A stretch of DNA of 14,622 nt from JAUXFS01 sp050329575 (GTDB lineage: Bacteria > Pseudomonadota > Alphaproteobacteria > Rhodospirillales > Defluviicoccaceae). The DNA is taken from positions 1 to 14,622 of the forward strand of contig JBHJOP010000122.1 of the NCBI GenBank assembly GCA_050329575.1, in the 5' to 3' direction. Below, one piece after another: positions 1 through 9,372 of this stretch. The notes under the pieces were generated by a model. The model was not told where the DNA came from, did no database searches, and saw only the letters and a program-made list of their open reading frames with translations. The position numbers were made by a program, and so were the translations under genes. Every line of letters begins with the position of its first letter. The stretch's first letter is position 1.

Positions 1-727
1 CGAGAACCGCCAGCAACGCCCGCTCGGTGGTCACCCGCGTCGTCGTCGACGCATCGTCGACGGCCGCCAGCAGCGCGCGGACGGGATCGTCGGCACGCCG
101 ACAGGTCAGCCCGACCGCACCCTGTCCGACCGCCGGCAGCATCTCCTCCGGAGCGAGCACGTTCGCGGCGGCCTCGGCGAGGCCGAGGCGGCGAAGCCCC
201 GCCAACGCCAGCACCGTCGCTGCCACCTCGCCGCGTGCGACCTTGTCGAGCCGGGTGTGGACGTTGCCGCGCAGCGGCACCACCGCGAGATCGGGCCGGC
301 GATGGAGGAGCTGCGCCTTGCGCCGCAACGACGCGGTCCCGACCACCGCGCCCGCGGGCAGGTGGGCGAGGTCGCGCCAGCCGCCGCACACCAGCACGTC
401 GCGCGGATCCTCGCGGGGCAGCGTCGCGGCGAGCACGATGCCCCCCGGCAGCGAGGTCGGCAGGTCCTTGACCGAGTGCACCGCGACATCGATCCGCCCG
501 GTCAGCATCGCCTCGTCGAGTTCCTTGGTGAACAGCCCCTTGCCGCCGATCTCGGCGAGCGGTCGGTCGAGCACCGCATCGCCGGTGGTCCTGACGACGA
601 CGACCTCGATGGCATCCGGCTGGGCCAGGTCCTGAGACGAGGCGGCGAGCCGCCGCCGCGCCTCCTCGGTCTGGGCGAGGGCGAGCGGACTGCCGCGGGT
701 GCCGATGCGCAACGGAAGCGGGATCAT
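1..727 (-). CDS. hemC: Porphobilinogen deaminase (hydroxymethylbilane synthase), 3' end outside window
   Basis: The enzyme joins four porphobilinogen units into hydroxymethylbilane in cytoplasmic tetrapyrrole (heme, corrin) synthesis. Reverse translation from ATG 727 gives 242 residues with no stop, so the gene runs off the left edge. Visible family motifs are the N-terminal RIGTRGSPLALAQT (7-20), GGKGLFTKELDEAM (61-74), HSVKDLPTSLPGG (84-96) with the catalytic Asp at 88, GTASLRRKAQLL (130-141) and PLRGNVHTRLDK (151-162). The last residues seen, TERALLAVL, normally come just before the GGC that carries the dipyrromethane cofactor, so that cysteine and the rest of domain 3 lie outside. No clear Shine-Dalgarno precedes ATG 727; the start rests on the fit to the family N-terminus. 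It diverges from tsaD across 74 bases, an arrangement I recall as common in alphaproteobacteria. Identification is firm. Confidence 0.96.
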   Translation of the reverse strand, partial: MIPLPLRIGTRGSPLALAQTEEARRRLAASSQDLAQPDAIEVVVVRTTGDAVLDRPLAEIGGKGLFTKELDEAMLTGRIDVAVHSVKDLPTSLPGGIVLAATLPREDPRDVLVCGGWRDLAHLPAGAVVGTASLRRKAQLLHRRPDLAVVPLRGNVHTRLDKVARGEVAATVLALAGLRRLGLAEAAANVLAPEEMLPAVGQGAVGLTCRRADDPVRALLAAVDDASTTTRVTTERALLAVL

Positions 728-801
728 CGCCGGCCGCAGGAGTGGTTCGCGGGAGGAAGCGAGAGTAAGGTGCAGACGGCGCCGGACGAAGGACTTTTTC
801 G

Positions 802-1860
802 ATGATCGTGCTCGGGATCGAGACCAGTTGCGACGAGACGGCGGCGGCCGTCGTCGCCGCCGACCGGCGGATCCTCTCCGACCGCATCCGCTCGCAGCTG
901 GACGCCCACCGGCCCTACGGCGGGGTGGTGCCCGAGGTCGCGGCGCGCGCCCACCTCGAGATCCTCGACGGGCTGATCGCCGACGCGTTGGCGAAGGCGG
1001 GCGTCGTCTTCGCGGAGCTCGCCGGCGTCGCCGCCACCGGCGGACCGGGGTTGATCGGCGGCGTCATCGTCGGGGTGATGACCGCCAAGGCGATCGCCGC
1101 CGTCCGCGACCTGCCGTTCCTCGCCGTCAACCACCTGGAAGGGCACGCGCTGACCGCGCGGCTCACCGACGGCGTCCCCTTCCCCTATCTGTTGCTCCTC
1201 GTCTCCGGCGGCCACTGCCAGCTCCTGGCCGTCGAAGGGGTCGGACGCTATCGCCGGCTCGGCACCACCGTCGACGACGCCCTCGGCGAGGCCTTCGACA
1301 AGGTCGCCAAGATGCTGGATCTCGGCTATCCCGGCGGCCCGCCGGTCCAGCGGGCGGCCGCCGCCGGCGATCCCCGGCGGTTTCCGTTGCCACGGCCGAT
1401 GAAGGGGCGGCCCGGGTGCCAGTTCTCGTTCTCCGGGCTGAAGACGGCGGTCAGGCACGCGGTCGACGCGCTGGCGCCGGCGCCGGTCGGTGCGCGCGAT
1501 GTCGCCGACCTCTGCGCTGCGTTCCAGGCGGCGGCCGGCGACGTGCTGGTCGACCGCACCGCCAACGCGCTGGCCGCGTTCCGCGCCATGCATCCCGGGC
1601 CCGCGACCCTGGTGGTGGCCGGCGGCGTCGCCGCCAACGGCTACCTGCGCGCCCGGCTCGCCGCCCTCGCCGAACGCGAAGGCGTCCGCCTGGTCGCGCC
1701 GCCGCAGCGGCTCTGCACCGACAACGGGGCGATGATCGCCTGGGCCGGCGTCGAACGCCTGCGCCTCGGCCTCGTCGACGGCCTCGACTTCAAGCCCCGC
1801 CCCCGCTGGCCGCTCGATCCCGCCGCCCCGCCCGCCGCCTTCGCCGGGGTCAAGGCGTGA
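802..1860 (+). CDS. tsaD: tRNA N6-adenosine threonylcarbamoyltransferase TsaD (Gcp/Kae1 family)
   Basis: TsaD transfers the threonylcarbamoyl group to A37 of tRNAs that read ANN codons, giving t6A, and works in the cytoplasm with TsaB and TsaE. The 352-residue length is normal. It begins MIVLGIETSCDETAAAVV, the family signature. Metal-ligand histidines sit in NHLEGHALTARL (His111, His115), followed by LLVSGGHCQL (132-141), DDALGEAFDKVAKMLDLGYP (158-177), VVAGGVAANG (271-280) and LCTDNGAMIAWAG (304-316) with the metal-binding Asp307. The start at 802 has a purine-rich GAAGGA just upstream and matches the family N-terminus exactly. gpsA follows 51 bases later on the same strand, so the two may be co-transcribed. 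Nothing is missing or unusual in it. Confidence 0.97.
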   Translation: MIVLGIETSCDETAAAVVAADRRILSDRIRSQLDAHRPYGGVVPEVAARAHLEILDGLIADALAKAGVVFAELAGVAATGGPGLIGGVIVGVMTAKAIAAVRDLPFLAVNHLEGHALTARLTDGVPFPYLLLLVSGGHCQLLAVEGVGRYRRLGTTVDDALGEAFDKVAKMLDLGYPGGPPVQRAAAAGDPRRFPLPRPMKGRPGCQFSFSGLKTAVRHAVDALAPAPVGARDVADLCAAFQAAAGDVLVDRTANALAAFRAMHPGPATLVVAGGVAANGYLRARLAALAEREGVRLVAPPQRLCTDNGAMIAWAGVERLRLGLVDGLDFKPRPRWPLDPAAPPAAFAGVKA

Positions 1861-1911
1861 CGGCCTCGCGCGGCGCTTGCCGGCGCGCGGGCGGGCCGGC
1901 ATAACGGACCC

Positions 1912-2910
1912 ATGCACCGCTTCGGCATCATCGGCGGAGGGGCGTGGGGGACGGCGCTGGCAATGACGGCGGTGCGGGCCGGGCGGGCGGTGGTGCTGCA
2001 TGCCCGCGAACCGGAGGTGGTCGAGGCGATCGACCGCGACCACCGCAATCCCGCGTTCCTGCCGGGGATCGACCTCGATCCGGCGATCCGCGCCACCCGC
2101 GACGCCGCCGAGGCGGCGGCCGCCGACGCGGTGTTGCTGGTCGTTCCGGCCCAGCACCTGCGCGCCGTGATCGCGCCGCTGGCGGCCGCCTGGCGGCCGG
2201 GCGTGGCGGCGGTGGTCTGCGCCACGGGGATCGAGGCGGAGACGTGTGCGCTGATGAGCGAGGTGGTCGCCGAGACGCTGCCGGCGGCGACCGTCGCGGT
2301 GCTGTCGGGGCCGAGCTTCGCCGCCGAGGTCGCCCGCGATCGGCCGACGGCGGTGACCCTCGCCTGCGCCGATCGCCGGGTGCGCGACGCGCTGCCGGCG
2401 GCGCTGGGCACGCCACGGTTCCGCATCTACTCGTCGGCCGACGTCGTCGGCGCCGAGATCGGCGGCGCGGTCAAGAACGTGCTCGCCATCGCCTGCGGCA
2501 TCGTCCGCGGGCGCGGCCTCGGCGACAACGCCCGGGCGGCGCTGATCACCCGCGGCCTGGCCGAGATCGCCCGCCTCGCCGAGGCGAAGGGCGCGCGACC
2601 GGAGACGCTGATGGGGCTGTCGGGTGTCGGCGATCTGGTGCTGACCTGCAACAACATGCAGTCCCGCAACTTCTCGCTCGGCGTCGCCCTGGGCGAGGGG
2701 GCGGCGCTGAACGCGGTCCTGGCGGGACGGACGTCGGTCGCCGAGGGCGTCTACAGTGCCGCCGCGGTCGCCGAACTCGCAGGCCGCCTCGGCGTCGTCA
2801 TGCCGATCGCGGCGGCCGTCGACGCGGTGCTGAACCGCGGCGCCGACCTCGATGCCGCCATTGCCGGACTGCTGGCGCGGCCGTTCAAGGCCGAGGGCGT
2901 GTCCGACTGA
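1912..2910 (+). CDS. gpsA: Glycerol-3-phosphate dehydrogenase [NAD(P)+]
   Basis: GpsA reduces dihydroxyacetone phosphate to sn-glycerol 3-phosphate, the backbone for phospholipid synthesis. The 332-residue protein has the N-terminal nucleotide-binding loop GIIGGGAWGTALA (5-17), the NPAFLPGI segment (46-53), LSGPSFAAEVA (131-141), and the catalytic lysine in GGAVKNVLAIACG (184-196, Lys188). RGLGDNARAALITRG (200-214) and SRNFSLG (251-257) complete the C-terminal domain. The start at ATG 1912 gives the canonical N-terminus, although no strong Shine-Dalgarno is visible before it. It sits between tsaD (51-base gap) and the YciI-family gene (28-base gap), all plus strand and probably one operon. 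All key residues are intact. Confidence 0.96.
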   Translation: MHRFGIIGGGAWGTALAMTAVRAGRAVVLHAREPEVVEAIDRDHRNPAFLPGIDLDPAIRATRDAAEAAAADAVLLVVPAQHLRAVIAPLAAAWRPGVAAVVCATGIEAETCALMSEVVAETLPAATVAVLSGPSFAAEVARDRPTAVTLACADRRVRDALPAALGTPRFRIYSSADVVGAEIGGAVKNVLAIACGIVRGRGLGDNARAALITRGLAEIARLAEAKGARPETLMGLSGVGDLVLTCNNMQSRNFSLGVALGEGAALNAVLAGRTSVAEGVYSAAAVAELAGRLGVVMPIAAAVDAVLNRGADLDAAIAGLLARPFKAEGVSD

Positions 2911-2938
2911 TCGTTCGACCCCGAAGGAGGAGCAAGCC

Positions 2939-3223
2939 ATGCTGTTCATGTTCGTCTGCACCGACAGGCCGTATCACGAGTCCCTGAGGGCCGAGACCCG
3001 CCAGGCACATCTCGACTATCTCGGCGCGTTCAGGAGTCGGGTGGTGATGGCGGGTCCGACGCAGACCGACGACGGCGCGCACATGACCGGCAGCCTGCTG
3101 ATCATGGATTTCGACGATCGGCAGGCGGCCGAGGCGTTCGCCGCCGGCGATCCCTACAACAAGGCGGGGCTGTTCGAGAGCGTCGTCATCCGCCGCTGGA
3201 AACAGGTGATCCCGGCCGCCTGA
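2939..3223 (+). CDS. YciI-family protein
   Basis: A 94-residue protein of the YciI / dimeric alpha-beta barrel-like fold. ATG 2939 is chosen because a strong GAAGGAGGAG lies just before it. The translation starts MLFMFVCTDRP, contains RQAHLDYLGAF with the conserved histidine (His23), MAGPTQTDDG in the place of the family's G-P-D/DG segment, and ends with the typical DPYNKAGLFESVVIRRWKQV. Such proteins are small soluble enzymes or accessory proteins; the biochemical role of this one cannot be read from sequence. I recall genes like it beside gpsA and EVE-domain genes in alphaproteobacteria. A longer reading from 2852 would overlap gpsA and ignores the ribosome site, so I reject it. Confidence 0.9.
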   Translation: MLFMFVCTDRPYHESLRAETRQAHLDYLGAFRSRVVMAGPTQTDDGAHMTGSLLIMDFDDRQAAEAFAAGDPYNKAGLFESVVIRRWKQVIPAA

Positions 3224-3230
3224 CGGGATC
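3208..3230 (+). terminator. Possible weak stem-loop at the end of the YciI gene
   Basis: GATCCCG (3208-3214) and CGGGATC (3224-3230) form a 7-bp perfect inverted repeat with a 9-base loop that contains the gene's stop codon. CTTCTC follows, but there is no T run. It lies between two convergent genes whose stop codons are only 17 bases apart, so some termination signal is expected here. The stem is short and confidence is low. Confidence 0.3.
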
Positions 3231-3240
3231 CTTCTCGCGA

Positions 3241-3564
3241 TCAGGTGACGAAACCGATCCCGATATCGACAACCCGGTCGACCGCGCGCGCCGCCTTGTT
3301 GAGAACGTTGATCGCCGAGGCGACCTTCGCGATGTCCTTTTTCGCTTCGACGATCGACACCTGGGCCTCCTCGAGCATGCCGATCGCCGCCTTGAATTCG
3401 TCGGTGGTGTTGTCGAGGTCCTGTTCGAGCACCTCGTCGAGCAGGGCGAAGTACGAGTTCCTCAGCATTCGCAGCTTTCTTTTCTCGCCTTCATCGGTCG
3501 TCAGATGGAGCAGTTTGTTCAGCTCGTTGATGGTGTCGACGATCGTACCGCGTAGTGTCTGCAT
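3241..3564 (-). CDS. Small alpha-helical protein of unknown function, paired with the upstream lipoprotein
   Basis: A 107-residue protein that I do not recognise. ATG 3564 is chosen because AGGAGG lies just upstream; a longer open frame to 3690 runs into the lipoprotein gene and has a low-complexity Arg/Ser start. The protein begins MQTLRGTIVDTINELNKLLH and looks almost entirely helical, with many charged and Leu/Ile/Val residues in heptad-like spacing. The last 20 or so residues, NKAARAVDRVVDIGIGFVT, form a more hydrophobic tail. There is no signal peptide and no cysteine. It lies 49 bases downstream of the lipoprotein gene on the same strand, so the two are probably co-transcribed. Its GC is lower than that of the flanking genes: bases 3421-3480 contain 34 G or C of 60. 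It could be a cytoplasmic partner of the lipoprotein, but that is only inferred from position. Confidence 0.72.
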   Translation of the reverse strand: MQTLRGTIVDTINELNKLLHLTTDEGEKRKLRMLRNSYFALLDEVLEQDLDNTTDEFKAAIGMLEEAQVSIVEAKKDIAKVASAINVLNKAARAVDRVVDIGIGFVT

Positions 3565-3613
3565 GGAGCCCTCCTGCGGGGCGAAGGATGATGATCCGAA
3601 GCCGTCGGTACGC

Positions 3614-4558
3614 CTAGGTCGCCGCGAGTTTCTTGTGGAACGCCTTGATCGACTTGGCGAACGTCGCGAGTTCGCTGATCTCGACGACAAGGGCCTTGGT
3701 CGTGAAGCGGTCCTCGGAAACGGCCTCGAACAAGGCCTGATGGGTGACCCCGACCTGATGGGCGGCGGCGCCGACCGCCTCGAAGAACGGACGCGCGGCG
3801 AGCTTGCCCTGATTGATCCTTCGGATCTTCTCGAGTCGGGAAATCCGCTGATCCAGGTTCAGCTTTCCCACTTCCTTCGCATAGGCCTCGATCATCTCGG
3901 TCTCGACCGTATTGATGTTGACCTCGGCGACCGGCCCCAGGTCCGGAAGCTCCTTGCTCAACAGGGCGGTAACGTTCTGGATCGCCGGATTGGTCTCGAT
4001 CACGATCCTCTTGATCGCGGCGCGGCGCCGGCTCTCGACGATCTGTGCCCCGATCGCGTCGATCGCCGTTGCGATCGCGGCGATCCCGTCTTCGGACAGC
4101 GGAAGGTCCCTGCCGGTGGCCTTGTTGAAGGTGCTGTTCAGGCGACCGAGCGAGCCGTACAAGTCGGAAGCGGCCTTGTCCACGTCGGACCTGATCTCGG
4201 CGTTCGCCAGTTCGCCGAGCGCCGCCGCGTAACTGCCGAGGAGGTCGAGGAGCACGATCCTGACCTGCCGCTGTTCCTCGGACAGGATGCCTTTGAACGT
4301 CCCGTCGTCCGGCAGTTCGCCCGTGACCGAGGCCACGGAGACGATCTTTCGCTGGACCGTCAACTCGTCGATCTGCTGGTAGGCCAGCATCGCCTGTTCC
4401 GCGAGATCGTCGGTCGCCGCGGCGAACTCGCCGATGTGGGTCGCCGGACGCGGTGTCGAGCACCCGACGACCACCGCCATCACCAGCGCGACGGTGCCGG
4501 CCTTGACCATGCGGCCGATCGCATCGAGCGGCCGTATCTGGATCGTGCGTCTGGACAT
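3614..4558 (-). CDS. Predicted outer-membrane lipoprotein, helical, unknown function
   Basis: A 314-residue protein with a positively charged N-terminus (MSRRTIQIRP), a hydrophobic stretch at about 20-32, and a lipobox V-V-G-C with the acylated cysteine at 33. Serine at +2 would direct it to the outer membrane under the enterobacterial Lol rule. The mature part (about 280 residues) is predicted by eye to be mostly helical, rich in Ala, Glu, Ile and Lys, with no cysteine and no enzyme motif I recognise. GGGAGGGG just before ATG 4558 supports the start. The small helical gene at 3241-3564 follows on the same strand. The pair interrupts an otherwise plus-strand block between the YciI and EVE genes, in DNA of lower GC, which suggests an insertion in this lineage. 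No function can be assigned. Confidence 0.85.
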   Translation of the reverse strand: MSRRTIQIRPLDAIGRMVKAGTVALVMAVVVGCSTPRPATHIGEFAAATDDLAEQAMLAYQQIDELTVQRKIVSVASVTGELPDDGTFKGILSEEQRQVRIVLLDLLGSYAAALGELANAEIRSDVDKAASDLYGSLGRLNSTFNKATGRDLPLSEDGIAAIATAIDAIGAQIVESRRRAAIKRIVIETNPAIQNVTALLSKELPDLGPVAEVNINTVETEMIEAYAKEVGKLNLDQRISRLEKIRRINQGKLAARPFFEAVGAAAHQVGVTHQALFEAVSEDRFTTKALVVEISELATFAKSIKAFHKKLAAT

Positions 4559-4894
4559 TTCCCCTCCCTTCTCTCGACGGCCGCCGGTCGGACGGTCGGC
4601 GGGTCGACCCTTCCGTCCGAAAACCGCGCACCCGGAAGGGCGACCGGCGGTGACCCGCCGGGGGTCTCACATCGTCGCGATACTCTGTGCCTTTCGCTCG
4701 ATGCGCGCAAGGATCATCCGCGATGGCAGGCCGGTGAGCCGCGGGGAAGGCGGATCTGCCGCCGTGGTCGAGCGCTCTCGTCCGGCGTGCGGCGACCGAC
4801 CGACGATCGCCCCGGCGTGCCGGCGGTTGAATCCGCGACGCGGCGGCGTCACAGTCGTCCGAAGGAGACGACAAGGTTCGATCCGGGAGGGCGC
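4559..4894. other. 336-base intergenic region between divergent genes
   Basis: It lies between the start codons of the lipoprotein (minus) and the EVE gene (plus), so it should hold both promoters. I see no convincing sigma70 -35/-10 pair on either strand and no credible small gene; the open frames crossing it are long, Arg/Pro-rich shadows. The only clear structure is an inverted repeat, TCGGACGG (4588-4595) and CCGTCCGA (4613-4620), listed separately. Confidence 0.6.
4588..4620. repeat. 8-bp inverted repeat upstream of the lipoprotein gene
   Basis: TCGGACGG at 4588-4595 pairs perfectly with CCGTCCGA at 4613-4620 across a 17-base spacer. The nearer arm lies about 30 bases before the lipoprotein start codon. 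It could be an operator or a leader hairpin, but 8-bp repeats also arise by chance in DNA this GC-rich. Confidence 0.3.
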
Positions 4895-5308
4895 ATGCGC
4901 TACTGGCTGGTGAAGTCCGAACCGCACGCCTGGTCGTGGGAGCAGCACGTCGCGGTCGGCGTCGAGCCGTGGAACGGCGTTCGCAACCACCAGGCCTGCA
5001 ACAACATGAAGGCGATGAGCGTCGGCGACCGGGCCTACTTCTACCACTCCGGGGCGGAACGGCGGGTGGTCGGCGTGCTGGAGGTGGTGCGCGGCTACTA
5101 TCCCGATCCCACCGATCCCACGGGCCGCTTCGGGATGGTCGACTTCCGGGCGCTCCACCCGCTTGCGCGACCGGTGAGTCTCGCCGACATCAAGGCCGAC
5201 GGCCGGCTCGACCGTATCGCGCTGGTGCGCCAGTCGCGCCTGTCGGTGATGCCGCTCGACGACTCCTCCTGGCGGATCATCGCCGAGATGGGGGGCATCC
5301 GGCCGTGA
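4895..5308 (+). CDS. EVE domain-containing protein (thymocyte nuclear protein 1 / DUF55-like)
   Basis: A 137-residue single-domain protein of the EVE family, whose fold is related to PUA and YTH domains and is thought to bind modified bases in DNA or RNA. Diagnostic segments are the N-terminal MRYWLVKSEPHAWSWEQ, then PWNGVRNHQACNNMKAM (25-41), GDRAYFYHSGAE (44-55), VVGVLEVVRGYYPDPTDP (58-75) and the C-terminal LSVMPLDDSSWRIIAEMGG (116-134). Length is normal. GGGAGG precedes ATG 4895. The frame stays open far upstream, antisense to the lipoprotein pair, but only the part from 4895 looks like real protein. Its stop codon overlaps the GTG start of the Rieske gene, so the two are translationally coupled. 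The specific ligand is unknown. Confidence 0.93.
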   Translation: MRYWLVKSEPHAWSWEQHVAVGVEPWNGVRNHQACNNMKAMSVGDRAYFYHSGAERRVVGVLEVVRGYYPDPTDPTGRFGMVDFRALHPLARPVSLADIKADGRLDRIALVRQSRLSVMPLDDSSWRIIAEMGGIRP

Positions 5309-5640
5309 ACGGGGTTCGGCTCGGCCGCCTCGCGGACATTCCCGACGGCGGCTCGGCCGGCTACACGATCGACACCGCCGAGGGCCGCCGGCGATTGCTG
5401 GCGGTCCGCCGCGGCGACCGGGTGTTCGTCTACGCCAACGAATGCCCTCACATCGGCGCGCCGCTCGACTTCGAGCCGGGCCGGTTTCTGAACCTGGAGC
5501 GCACCCACATCCTCTGCACCAACCACGGCGCACTGTTCCGCATCGAGGACGGCGCCTGTGTCGCCGGCCCGTGCGCCGGCAAGCCGCTGCGGCGCATCGC
5601 GGCGATCGTCCGCGGTGGCGCGGTGATGCTGTGCGCCTGA
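5305..5640 (+). CDS. Rieske [2Fe-2S] ferredoxin-like protein
   Basis: A 111-residue soluble protein starting at GTG 5305, which overlaps the EVE stop codon in a GTGA arrangement. The Rieske cluster ligands are visible as ECPHIGAPLDF (Cys47, His49) and LCTNHGALFRIEDGACVAGPC (Cys71, His74), the usual C-x-H ... C-x2-H pattern. There is no signal peptide or membrane anchor and no oxygenase catalytic domain, so it is a stand-alone small Rieske protein that probably carries electrons to an unknown partner. The GTG start is preferred because it gives MNGVRLGRLADIPDGGSAGY, a normal Rieske N-terminus, and coupling to the upstream gene explains the lack of its own strong ribosome site. Confidence 0.9.
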   Translation: MNGVRLGRLADIPDGGSAGYTIDTAEGRRRLLAVRRGDRVFVYANECPHIGAPLDFEPGRFLNLERTHILCTNHGALFRIEDGACVAGPCAGKPLRRIAAIVRGGAVMLCA

Positions 5641-5677
5641 CCGCCGCCGCGCGTTCGTCCCGGGGTGCCGACGCGGC

Positions 5678-5705
5678 TTGTCTCGCGGGCGAATTCTGAG
5701 ATAAT
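5678..5705 (+). promoter_or_regulatory. Predicted sigma70-type promoter of acs
   Basis: A -35-like TTGTCT at 5678-5683 and a -10-like GATAAT at 5700-5705 are separated by 16 bases. GATAAT matches the -10 consensus at five of six positions and stands out in this GC-rich sequence. Transcription would start near 5712, leaving a leader of about 88 bases before the acs start. The leader shows no riboswitch I recognise. Confidence 0.55.
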
Positions 5706-5799
5706 CCCCGACTTCGACGTTTGGGATCTCCAACCGCGGGGCCGCGCCGCCGCGTCCTCGACAAGCCTTCAACCGTTCCAGGGGAGGAGCAAAGCGAAC

Positions 5800-7737
<1,938 letters not shown>

Positions 7738-7762
7738 GCCTCCGGCCGCGGGACGACCGAAC

Positions 7763-7788
7763 GGGGCGGGGCCGCAAGGCCCCGCCCT
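7763..7788. terminator. Bidirectional GC-rich hairpin between acs and the convergent transglycosylase gene
   Basis: GGGCGGGGCC (7764-7773) and GGCCCCGCCC (7778-7787) form a perfect 10-bp stem closed by a GCAA tetraloop of the stable GNRA type, plus a possible outer G-U pair. It lies 26 bases after the acs stop and 18 bases beyond the stop of the opposing gene. There is no T run on either side, so efficiency as an intrinsic terminator is uncertain. Confidence 0.65.
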
Positions 7789-7805
7789 CGCGTCCCCGCG
7801 ACCCG

Positions 7806-9269
7806 CTATCGCCCGGTCTCGCGCGCCGCCTCGCGCTCTTTCCCGGCCTCGTGGAACAGCTTGAAGGCGGTATAGTACTTGAAGACGTTGCGCACATAGA
7901 CGACCGGTTCGCGGCTGATCACCCGGCCGGCTGCGATCTCGACATTGTCGAACCAGACGTTGGGATCCAGGTTCATGGCGGCGGCCTTGCGGCGCGCCTT
8001 GGCGATGTTGCCCGGGCCGGCGTTATAGGCGGCGAACGAAAACAGCGCCCGGTCGAACGGCGCGATCTTCGGGTCGTCGAAGTACCGCTCGCGCAGGAAC
8101 CGCAGGTACTTGACGCCGGCCTCGACGTTGCGATCGGCCAGGTGGATGTCGGGAATGCCGACGTTGGGGTCGTTGGCGGTCGTCGGCATCAGCTGCATGA
8201 TGCCGACCGCGCCGACGGGGCTGCGTTTGCGCTGATCGAGCGTCGACTCCTGATAGCCTTGCGCGGCGACCATCAGCCAGTCGAAGCCGTAGGTGTCGGC
8301 GTGTCGCTTGATGAAGTCGACAGTCTCGCTGAGCTTCCGTCGTTCCCCGGCGGCGAGGGCGTTCTCCATCCACTTGGCGCTCCGGAGGTAGCGCTTGATC
8401 AACACGTTGCCGAACGCCGTCCCCTTGGCCGCGGTCGTGACGAAGTCGTCCACCGCCGCTTTGAGATGCGGGCTGTCCTTGCGCACCGCCCAGGCGATCG
8501 ACCCGCCGGTGTTGACCGCCAGATCGTCGTGAACACGGATGTCGTCGAACACCTGCGCCCACAGGGCCGCCTTGTGGCTGTCGACGACGACGGCGGGGAT
8601 GATGCCGGCATTGACCAGGTCGAGCAGGTCGTAATCCTCCAGCCGCTCGTCGGCTTCACGAACCGGGATGGCCTTCTTGCTCTCCTTCCGGCGCGTCGCG
8701 TTCAGCGCCGAAAGGTGCTCGAAATAGCTGCTCGACCGCCGCACGTAGACCTCGCTGGTTGCGAGGTCGTCGAACGAGGCGATCTCCGGCGCCGCCGGGC
8801 CGGTGACCACCAGCTCACGCACGTCGGCATAGAACGGGATCGAGAAGTCGACCAGCTTTTCGCGGTCCGGGGTGATCGTCAGGTTGGCGACGGCGATGTC
8901 GCCGCGGCCGTCGAGCAGCTTGGTGAACAGCTCGTCGCGTCTCACCGGGATCAGCATGACGTCCAGCGGTGGACCCGCTCTGCGCTGGGTCTTGCGCAGC
9001 CGCTCTTGGAAGGCCGTCGTCAATTCGAAGACGATTCCGCGAAGCTGGTTGCCGTCGTAGTGGAAGAACAGCGGGTTGTGGGTGGTCAGGACGCGGACGA
9101 AGCCGCGCTCGACCATGCCGTCGAGATCGCCGACCCACGGCTCGCTGGCACGGGCGAGCAGGGCATCCTCGTCGGCGAAGGCGTCGGTTTCGTCGGCGGC
9201 GACGGCGGCCGTCGAGAACGCGGCCAGGAGCCAGACGAGGGCGGCCGCGAGGGAGAACTTGTGCGTCAT
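7806..9269 (-). CDS. MltF-like membrane-bound lytic murein transglycosylase
   Basis: A 487-residue exported protein with two domains. MTHKFSLAAALVWLLAAFST is a signal peptide, with likely cleavage after AVA (residue 24). Residues about 50-300 resemble a family-3 solute-binding domain (DGRGDIAVANLTITPDRE, LVDFSIPFYADVRELVV). Residues about 320-440 are an SLT lytic transglycosylase domain with catalytic Glu341 in QGYQES, then SPVGAVGIMQLMPTTA and ALFSFAAYNAGPGNI. This is the MltF architecture: it cleaves peptidoglycan glycan strands in the periplasm to give anhydromuropeptides, and the solute-binding-like domain is regulatory in studied members. I prefer ATG 9269 over 9302 because it begins the signal peptide and because the predicted start of transcription is near 9312. 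No strong ribosome site is visible. Confidence 0.93.
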   Translation of the reverse strand: MTHKFSLAAALVWLLAAFSTAAVAADETDAFADEDALLARASEPWVGDLDGMVERGFVRVLTTHNPLFFHYDGNQLRGIVFELTTAFQERLRKTQRRAGPPLDVMLIPVRRDELFTKLLDGRGDIAVANLTITPDREKLVDFSIPFYADVRELVVTGPAAPEIASFDDLATSEVYVRRSSSYFEHLSALNATRRKESKKAIPVREADERLEDYDLLDLVNAGIIPAVVVDSHKAALWAQVFDDIRVHDDLAVNTGGSIAWAVRKDSPHLKAAVDDFVTTAAKGTAFGNVLIKRYLRSAKWMENALAAGERRKLSETVDFIKRHADTYGFDWLMVAAQGYQESTLDQRKRSPVGAVGIMQLMPTTANDPNVGIPDIHLADRNVEAGVKYLRFLRERYFDDPKIAPFDRALFSFAAYNAGPGNIAKARRKAAAMNLDPNVWFDNVEIAAGRVISREPVVYVRNVFKYYTAFKLFHEAGKEREAARETGR

Positions 9270-9319
9270 TTCGGTCTCGGTCGTGAACGTCCAGAGGATC
9301 ATCGGGGAGAAATCGGCGA

Positions 9320-9349
9320 ACTATTCGACCGCGGCGCCGCGCGTGTCAA
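9320..9349 (-). promoter_or_regulatory. Predicted promoter of the MltF-like gene
   Basis: Read on the minus strand, a perfect -35 TTGACA (9349-9344) is followed after 18 bases by AATAGT (9325-9320), four of six matches to the -10 consensus. This would give a leader of roughly 43 bases before ATG 9269, supporting that start over the one at 9302. Confidence 0.5.
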
Positions 9350-9372
9350 TGACCGCCCGCGCGCGCCGCCGG

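Noticed and set aside
724..2961. 745-codon open frame on the minus strand antisense to tsaD and gpsA
   Set aside because: Arg/Gly/Asp-rich low-complexity translation, no ribosome site or family motifs, and it lies over two well-supported genes. Long antisense open frames are expected at this GC content.
3245..4894. N-terminal extension of the EVE gene frame by about 550 codons
   Set aside because: The extension is antisense to the lipoprotein pair, and GGGAGG before ATG 4895 with the canonical EVE N-terminus fixes the start.
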